A DNA stretch of 64,000 bases from Diaporthe sp. PMI_573 (taxonomy: Eukaryota > Ascomycota > Sordariomycetes > Diaporthales > Diaporthaceae), in the NCBI GenBank assembly GCA_021399435.1, contig JAJTUP010000002.1, positions 186,001-250,000 of the forward strand, in the 5' to 3' direction. Within the stretch, counting starts at the first letter, position 1. Every line of letters begins with the position of its first letter. Shown one piece after another: positions 10,661 to 21,842 of this stretch. The notes under the pieces are model-generated. The model did not search any database. It was given only the letters and a program-made list of their open reading frames with translations, and was not told where the DNA came from. Position numbers and translations under genes: made by a program.

Positions 10661-11267
10661 GGTGAGCTGAGAAAAATGGTCGCGAAATCGAAGACGTTCT
10701 CGGTAACTGGATGAGTACCTAGAGTTGGCAAGATATGAAGTTACCCTGGTAAGTTTTACCAGGCCCGTCAATTGGTGAATAAGTAATTTTGAGACTGAAA
10801 GAAACCCCGAGCATTGCTCGGCACACAAGACGCCGGTACAATAATGATCTTTGTTGCCTTTTGTTCTTCAAGGGATTGCTCACTTTGCATCCCTTATCTG
10901 TGGTGACCTCCCTCTCAATAGTCTTTGTTATTCCCGTCTCTACTGACAACACTGTGCTTGAATTGTCGTGACACTTTTGAACGAGGTCACCCAACCGGAA
11001 CACATTCGAGTCAGATTGGCAACAGACGACCAAGCCGTCTCGCCCTGGCCAAACTCACGAGTGACACTAACTTAGATAAACCCAACAGAGATGAGACGAT
11101 CAGAAAATGATATAACTAGACTGAACATGGATTGTCTAGGTGGAAGAAGTCGCAGGCTTATTTGACGGTATCTAACATCTATTCAACTCTTAAGAACATC
11201 CCAAGCAGGAGAACCCCCCTGTGGTGACTGGCCCGGTCACTCCGAGGAGACAAGCCCCCTTTGAGCC
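10661..11267. other. Intergenic region, no supported gene
   Basis: Lies between the 104-aa ORF and the 3' end of the phosphoglycerate mutase-like gene. It marks the transition from the decayed accessory region to the conserved block. Nothing specific seen. Confidence 0.5.
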
Positions 11268-12064
11268 TCAGTTGGGCCTGACACCAGCCGGCAGTGGCTC
11301 CTCCTCAGTAGGCGGCAGCGCATGCTCAGGAAGCCCAACCCCAATCTCGACGACCTCATCCCAACTCCAGCCCATACCACCGTGCCCACTCTTGGTGAGG
11401 GGCCACTGATTCAGGGCCAGCTTGTCCACACCGTCCTCCTCCTTGGCAAAGTCGTAGATGCGGTAGTCAGCGTTGAAGTACCAGTCGCCGGTGAGGACCT
11501 GGCGCATGAAGCCCGAGTGGGAGACGACCATGATGGCCTTCTCGGGGCGGCCGTACAAGTCGCGGAGGCTAGACTGCGCGCGCTCGAGCAGGTGCTCCTT
11601 GACGTACGAGTACTTCTCGCCAGCGGGGGAGGTCTTGTCGGGGTAGACCGGGTCGACGTGGCTGAAGTCGATCTTGGGGAACTCGGCGGCCACGCCGGCG
11701 ATGGGCGAGCCCGTGTCGCACGGCTTGGCCGAGTTTTCCTGCCAGCCCGCGTGGGCCTGGATGGGGATGCCCTTCTCCGCCGCCCAGTCGCCGAGGGCCA
11801 GCATCGTGGTCTCGCAGGTGCGGCGCATGGGGCTGCACAGGATGAGGCCCACGTCGAGGTGCTTGGGCAGCTTCTCGCGGAGGTTCTGGCCTAGCTGCTG
11901 GCACTGCTCGCGGCCGAGCTCTGAGAGCTCAGGGTCGGGGATTTCGTAGTCTTGTGGGGACCTGTTAGCTGGGGTTCTGCCTTGCGCGAGGAGGTGGGGG
12001 GTGACTTATTAGCAACATTGTGCAAGGCTTGGGCGTGCCTGATAAGAATGACCGTAGGAGGCAT
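11268..12064 (-). CDS. Histidine phosphatase / phosphoglycerate mutase-like protein
   Basis: Two exons, 12006-12064 and 11268-11961, total 250 aa. The 44-nt intron has a weak donor (GTCACC) but a CTAACAG acceptor and correct phase. The N-terminus is the branch-1 histidine phosphatase signature (ILIRHAQALHN) with phospho-acceptor His10 in RHA. The second catalytic His lies in VVSHSGFMRQ, and LILCSPMRRTCET supplies a phosphate-pocket arginine. The protein probably acts as a cytosolic phosphatase of small phosphorylated metabolites. True glycolytic mutases are more conserved, so that role is unlikely. Confidence 0.88.
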
Positions 12065-12501
12065 TTGCGGTGTAAGTTGACTGCTTGTCGTAGGTCTTGG
12101 GTTCAGCGATGCAACAGATTCTCAGAAGAGTCTTGACTTTATGATCACAATTTATTTGTCTAGGTGCTCTAGGGCCAGGCTAAGTGAGTATTTCCTTTGA
12201 GAACAAGACGGGGAGAGGAGTCAACCCGAAATGTGTGTTGGCTCGCAGCCTGATCGAGTGACCGATCGTTGCGGGTCGGGCCGGGGTGACTGCATACAAC
12301 AGTACTTGGCTGAGGCGAGTGAGTCGCCAGTTCGGGGCCGAACAGTGTCAGCTACAGCGCCGGCCCAATTGCACCGTCTCGGACCAGCTTCCAGCTCGCA
12401 TATGCGAAAAGTTGGAGCTCCATGTAATTCCAACTACCCAAACTCCAACAGTCACTTGACAACTCTAGTACGGTTGGTCAAGCACGTCAGATTATTTCAA
12501 A
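12065..12501. promoter_or_regulatory. Divergent intergenic region, mutase-like gene / CTNNBL1
   Basis: 437 bp separating the start codons of two divergently transcribed genes, so it must hold both promoters. No strong TATA box was seen. Confidence 0.5.
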
Positions 12502-14435
12502 ATGACCAGTATCGACGAGCTGTTCAAGGTGAGCCTCCAAAAAGCAGTGACTTTGTTCCCTAGAAGGTCCTCTAACTTCTCTCCAGGGGCTGCCCAGCAA
12601 GCGAAAGGGAGAGCCACTCCGCGACCCTAGTAAGTGCTTGCATCTTCTTCCACGAAGTGTCCCACCGTCCGACGCACGAAACACCGACGACTGACCTTCC
12701 CTGCCCCACAGACCAAGTCTACAAATCCGCCAAGCTCGCCCCAGGGACCGGCCGCCACGCCCAGGTCGAAGACGAAGCCGACGACGACACCGAAGCAGGC
12801 CCAGCCCTACCCCCACCAGACGGCGAGGATGACGACGGCGACTACGGCCCGGCGATGCCCCCCGATGAGGAGGAGGAAGACGGCGACGACGAGGAAGGGC
12901 GTTTCTTCGGCAGCGGCGTGACGGCGCAGGAGTCGAGAGCGCTAGACTACATAAACGAGACAGGGGACGACCTGCCCGAGGAGAAGATCGACGCGTCGTG
13001 GCTCAAGAAGACGGCCCTCAAGTTCGAGCAACGCATCAACAAGAACGCGACGCAGCGCGCAAAGTACGAGGACGACCCGGCCAAGTTCATCCAGAGCGAG
13101 GCGGACCTCGACGCCGACATCAAGGCGCTGAGCATCCTGGGCGAGCACCCGGAGCTGTACCCGGACCTGGCGAGGCTGGGCACCGTGGGCAGCCTCGTGG
13201 GCCTGCTGGCGCACGAGAACACGGATATTGCGATCGGGGCCATCGAGATCATCGGCGAGCTGACGGACGAGGACGTCGCCGCCGAGGAGGACCAGTGGGA
13301 CGCCATCGTCGACGCGCTGCTCGAGGCGGACCTGGTCGGCCTGCTGGTGAGCAATTTGAAGCGGTTGAATGAGGAGTCGGATGACGAGGCGGACCGCACC
13401 GGCGTGTACCACGCGCTCAGCGTGGTGGAGAACCTGTGCTCCAAGGTGGCTACGGCGGAGAAGATCGCCAAGGACGACGGGCTCCTAAAGTGGTTACTGG
13501 CGAGGATACCGAAGAAGGAGAAGGTGACTACGCAGAACAAGCAGTACGCGGCGGAGATACTGGCGATCCTGGTGCAGACCTCGTCGGCGAACCGGCAGAG
13601 GTTGGCAGAGAGGGACGCCGTGGACGTCATACTGCAGCTGCTGGCCGCGTACCGCAAGCTGGACCCGGAGAAGGGCCACGAGGAAGAGTACATGGAGAAC
13701 CTGTTCGAGGCCCTGACGTGCATAGTCGACGAGCCGGAGGGCAAGACCAAGTTCGTTGAGGCCGAGGGCATCGAGCTGTGCCTGATCATGCTCAAGGAGG
13801 GCAAGAAGAGCAAGTTCGGCGCCCTGAGGGCCCTCGACCACGCGGCAGGCGGGTCCTCAGCGACAGAGGTGTGCCAGAAGCTGGTCGAGGCGGGCGGGCT
13901 CAAGACCCTGTTCACGGCGTTCATGAAGAAGAGCCGCGACAGCAACAACATGCTGACAGAACACTTCGTGAGCATCTTCTCGTGGATGCTCCGGCTCCTG
14001 CCCGGCAACTCCCCGGAGCGCGTGCGGCTGCTGGTCAAGTTCGTGGAGAAGGACTTCGAGAAGACGGAGAGGCTCGTCAAGCTGCGGAGGGACGTGTCCG
14101 CGCGCCTGCGGCTGGTCGACGAGACGATGGTGAAGGACCACAGGCTACGCCACGTCGGCGAGCTGGATGACCCGCTCCTGGAGGAGGAGCGCTTCCTCTC
14201 GCGGCTCGAGGAGGGCCTGTTCCTGTTGCAGAGCATCGACCTCGTGCTGGCGTGGCTCATCGCCGAGGACGACGGCGCGCGGGACAAGATCAGGGAGCTG
14301 CTCGCCGACCGGGACGAGACGTTCGAGGTGGTCAAGGCCTCGCTGCGGGAGCGGCAGGATGCCATCAACGACAAGGCGTCGCAGAGCGGGAAGGACACCT
14401 CGGAGATGCTGGCGACGTTGATGGAGTTTTTGTAA
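12502..14435 (+). CDS. CTNNBL1: Beta-catenin-like protein 1 (CTNNBL1), spliceosome-associated armadillo protein
   Basis: Three exons, 12502-12528, 12587-12629 and 12712-14435, with GT-AG introns, give 597 aa. The N-terminus MTSIDELFK is followed by a basic segment (LPSKRKGE) resembling a nuclear localisation signal, then a long acidic stretch (about 45-90). From about residue 110 the protein is an all-helical armadillo-type array. Recognisable CTNNBL1 signatures are ASWLKKTALKFEQRINKN, KFIQSEADLD, ALSILGEHPELYPDLARLG, LAHENTDIAIGAIEIIGELT and CLIMLKEGKKSKFGALRALD. CTNNBL1 associates with the Prp19/CDC5L complex of the spliceosome and binds nuclear localisation signals (family knowledge). GC-rich codon use fits a well-expressed housekeeping gene. 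Confidence 0.95.
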
Positions 14436-14655
14436 TTTCATGATACCACAGATTGCTTGAATAAATGCATCACAGCTAGGTGCACGCGTGCAGCCTACTA
14501 CAGTAACCCATGTCTAGAGCCCTTTCTTCCTACAATGTGCAATGCAGGTCTGGCGTCCATCATACACGGACGCTCCAGTGGACATCCCGGCTCCTCACCC
14601 GCGTACCCACCAGTCGTCACACGTTCCCAAGTCAGAACCCAACTGACTGGCCCAT

Positions 14656-15317
14656 TTATCCCTTGGTAGGTGGTACGGGCTTGACGTCGAAAACGGCGTT
14701 CAGCAGGTCGTTGACTACCTTGTCCTGGTTCTTCTTGCCAGCCTGCTGGATCTCCTTGATGTTGACCTCGGCCTCCTTGTTCGCCTCCTCCTCGGCCTTC
14801 TTGTTTCCTTGGGAGTGCTAGAAATGTTGCAACAGGTCGTCAGTCATGGCTCCGACCGTGTATGTGCTTGTTTGTGTAGAGGAGAGGGACAACGGGCTGC
14901 GTCGTTTCGTTGGGTTTGCGTCCGTACCTCGGCCTCGAACTTCTTGAACTCCTCCTCCTTTGACCCTCGGTACTGTTCTATCTCCTTCTTGGCCTCGTCG
15001 CGGGCCTCCTTGACGCGCTTTGTCCTGTACTCTCGGGCTGTATGTTGGTAGGTCTCGGTCAGCTCAGCTCGGGTTGTAGTGCTTTAGAGTGGGTCGTTGG
15101 CTCGGGTTGCGTACACTTCTGGACAATCTTGGAGGCATCTTTCTCGGCCTGTAGTCTCTGTTAGCCAATTTTGCAGTCGTGGAGACTGATAGCGATCGTC
15201 GTACCTCGAGAAGGGTCTGGATACCCGCGGAGTTCTGGGCAGACTGCCATGTTACTATTGTTAGCATGCCGCCGCATAGGCACTCTGGCCGGGGTCGGAG
15301 CGGAACAGGCGAACCAT
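14656..15317 (-). CDS. VMA10: V-type proton ATPase subunit G
   Basis: Five exons: 15315-15317, 15205-15243, 15115-15148, 14928-15037 and 14656-14817. The sum is 115 aa, the usual length for subunit G. The sequence runs SAQNSAGIQTLLE-AEKDASKIVQK, then EYRTKRVKEARDEAKKEIEQ, then FKKFEAEHSQGNK, an amphipathic helix typical of the peripheral stator stalk. Subunit G pairs with subunit E to hold V1 to V0 during acidification of the vacuole. The first coding exon appears to be the ATG alone. This is inferred because the frame before SAQN opens directly on a CAG acceptor and the only suitable upstream ATG (good context CCACCATGG) is followed by GT. That first donor (GTTCGC) is weak. Confidence 0.92.
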
Positions 15318-15780
15318 GGTGGAAGATGCTTTGAGACTATTGTAGGACGAGTAAAGGGAGCCCGAACTGATATGCTGGAAGGAGAGTCTATCGCGAGGTC
15401 GTCGTGGAGAGGAGTTGTGTCGAAGGGCTCGAAACTGGGCGGATTGCGGCGATTACGACTTGGAGGTCGAGCAGCCACTGCCAAGCGATGATGGGCCGTG
15501 GGACAGACAGCTCTCCAGCGGGAAGCTCCTACGGCTCCCTGCCGGGGTCCGCTGGGCACTGGCCCGGCAACTTGCCTGCCGGCGCAGCTTGATGACGGAG
15601 TGCGATTTTGCTGTACGAAATCAGTCTATCCACAAGGGCACCTTGCAGAAATACAGTCGAACATGCTCGCAAACGAGAAACGCTTCAGGCTGTTCATAAA
15701 CCCCAATCGTTCAGAATGATGTTATAGCCTTTCAGAGCTCACCCCTATTTCCTTTCCATTGACTCACTTCCTCAGCCACA
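15318..15780. promoter_or_regulatory. Shared divergent promoter VMA10 / PET117
   Basis: 463 bp between the two start codons, so both promoters lie here. No strong TATA box. Both genes serve bioenergetic membrane complexes, so coordinated expression is conceivable (inference). Confidence 0.5.
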
Positions 15781-16163
15781 ATGGCCTCGCGCGGCTCGAA
15801 GATCGCCCTCGCCGGGACGTCCCTCTTTGCCCTCTCGACCATCATTATCGTACACTTCCAGCAGAGGGCCGAGCAATCCGTATGTTCCTTTCGCACCCAC
15901 CACTTTGACCTTCCTTGAGAAACTTTCCGTTTCACCATGAACCACTCCTCAATCCCACAAACGTCCCAGCTGCTAACATATGGTGCCCCGGCTCTCAGGC
16001 AATGCACCAGGGCGTCGTCCGCGATATGGAGCAGCAGCGCATCAAGCGCGAGAGACAGCTCGACTTCGACCTGCAGAAACAGCTGGAGGCCGAGTACAGG
16101 CAGGAGCAGACGGTTCGGAGCTCCGTCGAACCAAATCAACCCCAAGCCGGCTTGAAGAAATAG
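15781..16163 (+). CDS. PET117: Pet117-like cytochrome c oxidase assembly factor
   Basis: Two exons, 15781-15879 and 15999-16163, give 87 aa. The N-terminus MASRGSKIALAGTSLFAL with one membrane-spanning helix (about 8-25) is followed by VHFQQRAEQSAMHQGVVRD, then a charged helix (QQRIKRERQLDFDLQKQLEA). This layout and the H.GV..D motif match Pet117, a small inner-mitochondrial-membrane protein that couples haem A synthase to cytochrome oxidase assembly. Length is in the family range. The intron lies right after the membrane segment. Confidence 0.88.
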
Positions 16164-17074
16164 TCCTGTAGCAGCCCACCGCCGGCTATGTCGACCTCTC
16201 GATGTCCGCCGCCGCCGCGCCGATGGAATCGCCACAAAATATACCCCCTTCAAGATAGCATACGGCTACCAGGGCATTGCAAGACTGAGTCCCGCTCGAG
16301 CGACTGTTATGGGGTCTTTATGACTCGCCTAGGCGCATTGGTGTTCGGACCGAGAGGACGTGTCTTTGGTGGGAGTACCCACTCAGCTCAATAAGATGGT
16401 GAACAAGAGGCTCGAGAGACCACCACCACCGAGGAACATCGTGGGAAGTGATGCATGCCATTCGTCCCTTCGCAACTCACAGGTTTGTGGCGGGGATATG
16501 GCATGCGAAGGCCCGAAACATATATACTGTATATACTCCACCTCGAAGGCCGCGCAAACAAGCACCTCGTGCACTCGTGTGCCGCTTTACCCGCACTTTT
16601 AATTTTGATATAACATGCTATGCCGCTTGGTATCATTTTTTCATCATTTGCAATTATGCTCTCTCACAACCAGTACGGACTAGACCTCAGGCGCCGTTTT
16701 GCTCCAGCCTCGAGACACTCCTGTCTCCATCCATCTGCCATCTCTGGCGGCTTCTATTCAAAGGCAGCCAGCCTCGCTACCTGCTAGTCCTGTTATTTCC
16801 TCCAAAATCTCTATCTAGCTACGTGCGCCCTCGAACAACGCAACGCTAGGCAAGATGAAGTGACTGCTGCCTCGATTATAACGGTAGCTCCCACGAAAAG
16901 CCTTAACGCCGTTGTTCATGCAATTTAACCTCCCCGTATATGGAAACCTCGTGACAATCTGATGTGAAAAGTGCAGTCAAAGAAGCATGAACCTGTTCCA
17001 GGACGGCTCAGCGGGGGCGGCCTGGCTTTTGGGAACAGCCCCAGCCGGCACCACAACAGGCATGTCGGCAAGTT
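16164..17074. other. Intergenic region between convergent genes
   Basis: PET117 and RPB2 end toward each other across 911 bp. An AT-rich alternating stretch lies near 16519-16540 (TATATACTGTATATACTCC). Open frames on both strands overlap, are short and show no motif. No gene supported. Confidence 0.5.
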
Positions 17075-20000
17075 TTACCTGATCGACACGCCCGACCTGT
17101 CAGTGAACATGCGCGAAGCAATGTTCATGGCTGCCAGCTCCTGGAAGAGCAGCTTAGCAGCATACGGGATGTGCACCTGGGCGATCTTCGTCTTGTTCTT
17201 GCAGGGCCGGCACTCGAAGGACTGCTTTGTGAGGTTTCTATGTGCAAGTTAGCTTTATGTTCTCGTAGCAGGGCAGCAAAGGGCTGTGGACTTACGCAAT
17301 AGGTGTCATAAGTCCACAAATCTCACAGATGTGGACTCTGAACGCATCGGACACCTCAAACAAGCGCTCCTTCAGGAAGGCGGCAGCTCCATGGGCAATC
17401 ATACAATCACGCTCCATTTCTCCGAAACGCAGGCCACCATCTCTGGCACGACCTTCAACCGGTTGCCGCGTCATGATTTGCACAGGGCCACGGGCACGGG
17501 CGTGAATCTTGTCGTCCACCATGTGACGAAGACGCTGGTAGTATGTCGGGCCGAAGAAGACCTGAGCCTTGAGCTTGCGCCCGGTGTGCCCGTTGTAGAG
17601 GACTTCGAAGCCACGTGATTGGTACCCATGCGCATGGAGCAGATCGGAGACGGAGTCGACGGTGACATCGGTGAAAGGCGTCGCATCGCCTTCCATTCCC
17701 TTCAAGGTGGACACCTTGGACAAGAGACACTCGACCAAATGGGCAATCGTCATTCGCGACGGAATGGCGTGGGGGTTGATAATAATGTCAGGTACAACAC
17801 CTTCGCGACTGAATGGCATGTCCTCCTGGCGGTAGGTGACACCAATAGTGCCCTTCTGACCGTGACGAGAAGCAAACTTGTCGCCGATCTGAGGGATCTT
17901 AGTCGTACGAACTCGAACCTTGACGTAACGCAACCCGTCCTGGTTGGTCGTGACGATGACTTGGTCGATGATGCCGCTCTCCGTGCTTCGAAGTGGTGTC
18001 GAGGCATCTCGCTTAACGTGCTGCGCAGTGCGTTGTCCCAGTTCCTGGTTGTCGGGGTTGATAGGAGATGTCTTTCCAATGATGATATCTTCACCAGAAA
18101 CTCGAACACCGGGTGCGATGATTCCATCATCGTCAAGCTTATCGTATGTGCCGTGCTTCAATCGGAGCGTGTCGGAGCGGAATGGCTTTTCGAAAGACTC
18201 AACAACGTTGATACCCACTCGCTTTTCTGAGTCGGTATATGAACGGAAGAAGAGACTTCGGAACAACCCGCGATCGATACTGCTCTGGTTCATGATGACG
18301 GAATCTTCTTGGTTGTAGCCAGAGTAACAAGCAATGGCTACGATCGCATTCTGGCCAGCGGGCAGCTCTCGGAACTTCAGGAACTCCATGGAGCGCGTTG
18401 TCGCCAAAGGCTTCTGGGGATAGTAAAGAATGTTTGCCATCGTGTCCATGCGCCGGGAGTAGTTGGTGAGGAAGAAACCCATGGCTTGTTTACCCATAGC
18501 AGATTGGTACGTGTTTCGTGGGGACTGCCGGGCATGTTAGCAGCGAACAGACTCGAAAAAGAAATAGGGTGAGACTTACTTGGTTGTGGTCAGGGAAGGG
18601 AATAATGCTGGCACAAATCCCCAGGAGCATGCTAGGATGGATCTCACAATGCGTGTACATGTTGATGTCAGTGTTGATCTTTGTCTTGACCCGGGCGTTC
18701 AGATCCGTGGATTCATCGTTCAGGCGGGCCAGTTTCTCCTGGTGATGTTCTTCTTCAGTCTGCTTTGGCCTCTTCTTGGCCTCGCGGTACTCATCAAGAT
18801 CCTCAGGACTCATGCAGATCATCGCCGTCTCTTCTTCCTCGGCATCAAGGTATTCAATGACACCACTGTGCTGCAGACTATCCCAGCCGAAGAAATCCTC
18901 GTCCGCCGGGTTCAGGTTCTGATCAGCCTCCAGACGTCGGATGTGCTCCTTGTTGAGGACCAAGGTACCCTTCATCGCGCCAGTGTCAGGGTTGTCTTCT
19001 TGTTCCACTACGAACAAGGGTCGCATCACACGACCAGCATCAGAGAAGATCTTGAACTCTCGGTCACGAATATCTCGGACAAGGGAAACCTCGTGAGAAA
19101 TGATGCTCTTGCGTCGGAGATCCTGGACAAGACCGACGAGGTGCTTTGGGTCCTGATGGACACCCACCCACGTGCCGTTGATAAAGATCTTAGTTGCGTA
19201 TGGGTTTGAAGCAGGGTCGTACTCTTCAAGCACTTCCATGTTCCGCTGAATCATGAAATCTCTGATGGGATCTGCCGGTGTTCCAACACTCACGTAGCAC
19301 ATCAGAGACAAATTCTTGACGAGACCACAAGCCTGGCCCTCAGGAGTCTCTGCTGGGCAGACGAGACCCCAATGTGTGTTGTGCAGTTGACGCGGCTTGG
19401 CCAACTTTCCGTCACGGCCGATGGGCGTATTCGTGCGCCGCAAATGCGAAAGCGTGGAAGAGAATGTGTAACGGTTCAGCACTTGTGAGACACCGGCGGT
19501 AGAGCTCATGGCCTTCTTCTGATCGCCCCAATTTCCAGTTGCCAAAGAGTATTTAAGGCCATTGGTCAGAGTTCCATGACGGATTCCCAGGGTCAGATCG
19601 AATCCCTTCTCTTCCTGGATGCATCGCTTCATGTAAGCCATGAGATCACCAGTGAGCTTCTTGACGATATTTCGGAAGAGCTTCGCCAGGAGAGGACCAG
19701 CAAGATCCAGCCGCTTCTTGCCAAAGTGGTCACGATCATCGGTATCACGCCGACCAAGAGCACACTGCAGCAGCTTGTGTGTCATATAGCCAAGGAAGAA
19801 GGCCTTTCTTGTCTCGCATCCTTCGGTCTGGGCGATATGCGGCAACATCTCCTTTTGCAGCACATCCTTGGCGTTCTTGATACGGATGTACTTGGCGACC
19901 TGGTGCCCATTGTTACCACGCCTACCGATATAATCGAGGGCGACGTCTCGATCCTGCACAGCAAAGGCTTCCTCGATACACGGCCGCAGCATCTCCAGCA

Positions 20001-21024
20001 TCTGGGTGTCGTTGTGGTCGTAACAGACCGCGTTGAGAATGTCTTCGTCACTGACCATGCCAAGCGCTCGGAAGACGATAGCGATTGGAATGTCTGCCTT
20101 GATATAGGGCAAAGTTGTGGAGATTGTCTGGCCGAAGCCGCCTCGTCCAGTCTCACCCTTGGCCTTGAGCTTCAGGGTCAGGGAGCTGATGAGACGCGAG
20201 CCCTTCTCCAGCGCACTTCGAATCTCGGCATGGTACAGATCTGGACTGGGCTGGGCCTTCTTGAATACTTGCACGATATTTGCTGCGGATCGCTCCTGCG
20301 CGATGAGGACCTTTTCACTGCCGTTGATGATGAAGTAACCGCCTTGATCGTAAGGACACTCGTTCAATAAGAACAAGCCGGCATCGTCCTCGTTCCGCAA
20401 GTGGCAAATCTGTGACTTGACCATGATGGGCATCTTGCCAATGTACACCATGTCTCGCAGATGCTCAGGACCTGTCTTCCTCTTATCGCCTGCCTTCTCG
20501 GACTCCTCCATCTCCCATACTATGGTCGTGGGGCGTTCCTGGGTCTCCTCGTAGTGCTGGCGTTGGTCTAGGTCCATGTCTTCGTAAGGCACTTCCTTTT
20601 CTCTCGCGATCTTGACTTCCTTCGTAATGCGAACATAAATAGGGCAAGAATAGGTCAGGTTTCGATCGCGGCATTCGTAGGGCAGTAGGTTCTTGACGGC
20701 GCCGTCACCTTCGGTGACGTTGGGACGGGTAACAAGAACATGGCCGAACTTGATCTCGTATCGACGCATACGCGCAGGCTCGGGGTCGTCGCTCGGCGGG
20801 AGCTTCTGGTCGAGGCTGACGGTGGAGTATTCGTCCATCAGGCTCTGGACGGTGGTGGTGACAAACTCGTCGAACGAATCAATCTGTTGCGCGACGAGGC
20901 CCTTCTTGGCAAAGAAGGCCGAAATCACCGTCCAGCAGTCCTCGGCTGTGATGGACTCATCCTCCATTTCCTCCTCGTTCTCATCGTAGTCGTTCTCCCA
21001 CACATCTTCGCCGTAGTCCGCCAT
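17075..21024 (-). CDS. RPB2: DNA-directed RNA polymerase II subunit RPB2
   Basis: Three exons, 18580-21024, 17296-18524 and 17075-17237, with GT-AG introns, give 1278 aa, as expected for fungal RPB2. The start at 21024 gives the usual acidic N-terminus before [19 protein letters not shown]. All second-largest-subunit landmarks are present: [19 protein letters not shown], the fork/rifampicin-like region [40 protein letters not shown] in the catalytic hybrid-binding domain, [12 protein letters not shown], and the C-terminal clamp zinc site (CEICG near IPIA, then CRPCKN after the last intron). The protein forms half of the Pol II active centre. It is transcribed divergently from homocitrate synthase. 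Confidence 0.99.
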
Positions 21025-21842
21025 CTCGAGGGTGTCGACGCGGTACGTTGATGGATTCGGGCCGGTAGAAGGTGTTTGCCAGATGTTTGTCTGGGTTGGC
21101 AATCTTTGGCGACGAGGTCGAGGTGGGTCGGGCGAGGGATGGCGAGGTGGTTGTACTTGTGTGCTTAGAAATGGATGCCCACCACCAGACAGCTCGGGCG
21201 CATCAACTCCCAAGATGCGCAGAGCTTCACCTCATCAAATGAAACACCAGAAAAGTACCCTATCGTAGTTAAAGAGAGTGTACGATGATGGATCACAGAG
21301 GTAACCCTGTCACAACGGGGTTGGTGGAAGCTGAGGGGCTGATGGGAGTCGAGATGGGCAGGCGGTGGGTTCGCGGTCTCAGGCACGTCGCCTTTGTGAA
21401 GATTTGCTGATGGTCCAAGTCTGGAGCTGTCCCTGCCGTGCCTGCCTGCGACCGGCAACTACGCTAGTCTGGACTCGGACAAGCGCGTTCTCGCATTGCC
21501 ACTATGAGCACGGCACACCCACGGCACACCCACGGTTACAAGGTACGCAGGGGTTGAGCAGGACCCCTGTCAAGAATTTTGGCTGCGATGCACTCCCTCG
21601 CAGTCGATTTCGCGGGGCGCCCCACCATGGTGTACTAGCATGCCTGCTTTTCCCCTAAATTGAACTTTTTTTTCGTCATTGCCTTTGACCTGTTTGGGTG
21701 ACTCAGAAGAAGACCTGGGGAAGTACATAATTACATGCGCCGCCGACCTGAACTACTCCAGTCCAATCTTTCCCTCCCAACCAACTATATCCAGCAAACA
21801 CACGGATCGACAGACCCTCGATACCCTCAATCTGCTGCAACA
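21025..21842. promoter_or_regulatory. Shared divergent promoter RPB2 / homocitrate synthase
   Basis: 818 bp between the two ATGs. It contains a small direct repeat CACGGCACACC in two full copies plus a partial third (21509-21535), and a pyrimidine-rich stretch near 21650-21680. No clear TATA box, as is usual for housekeeping genes. Confidence 0.5.
21509..21535. repeat. 11-bp direct repeat in the RPB2/LYS20 promoter
   Basis: CACGGCACACC at 21509-21519 and 21520-21530, followed by CACGG. It could be a duplicated protein-binding site; no function can be assigned. Confidence 0.6.

Noticed and set aside
1..11000. Active secondary-metabolite gene cluster
   Set aside because: The only PKS sequence is a fragment and the EthD gene is broken. 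The intact enzymes (oxidoreductase, reductase, peptidase) are not diagnostic, so I call it remains rather than a working cluster.
12947..14398. 483-codon antisense frame over CTNNBL1
   Set aside because: Ser/Arg-rich shadow produced by the strong GC bias at third codon positions of the real gene.
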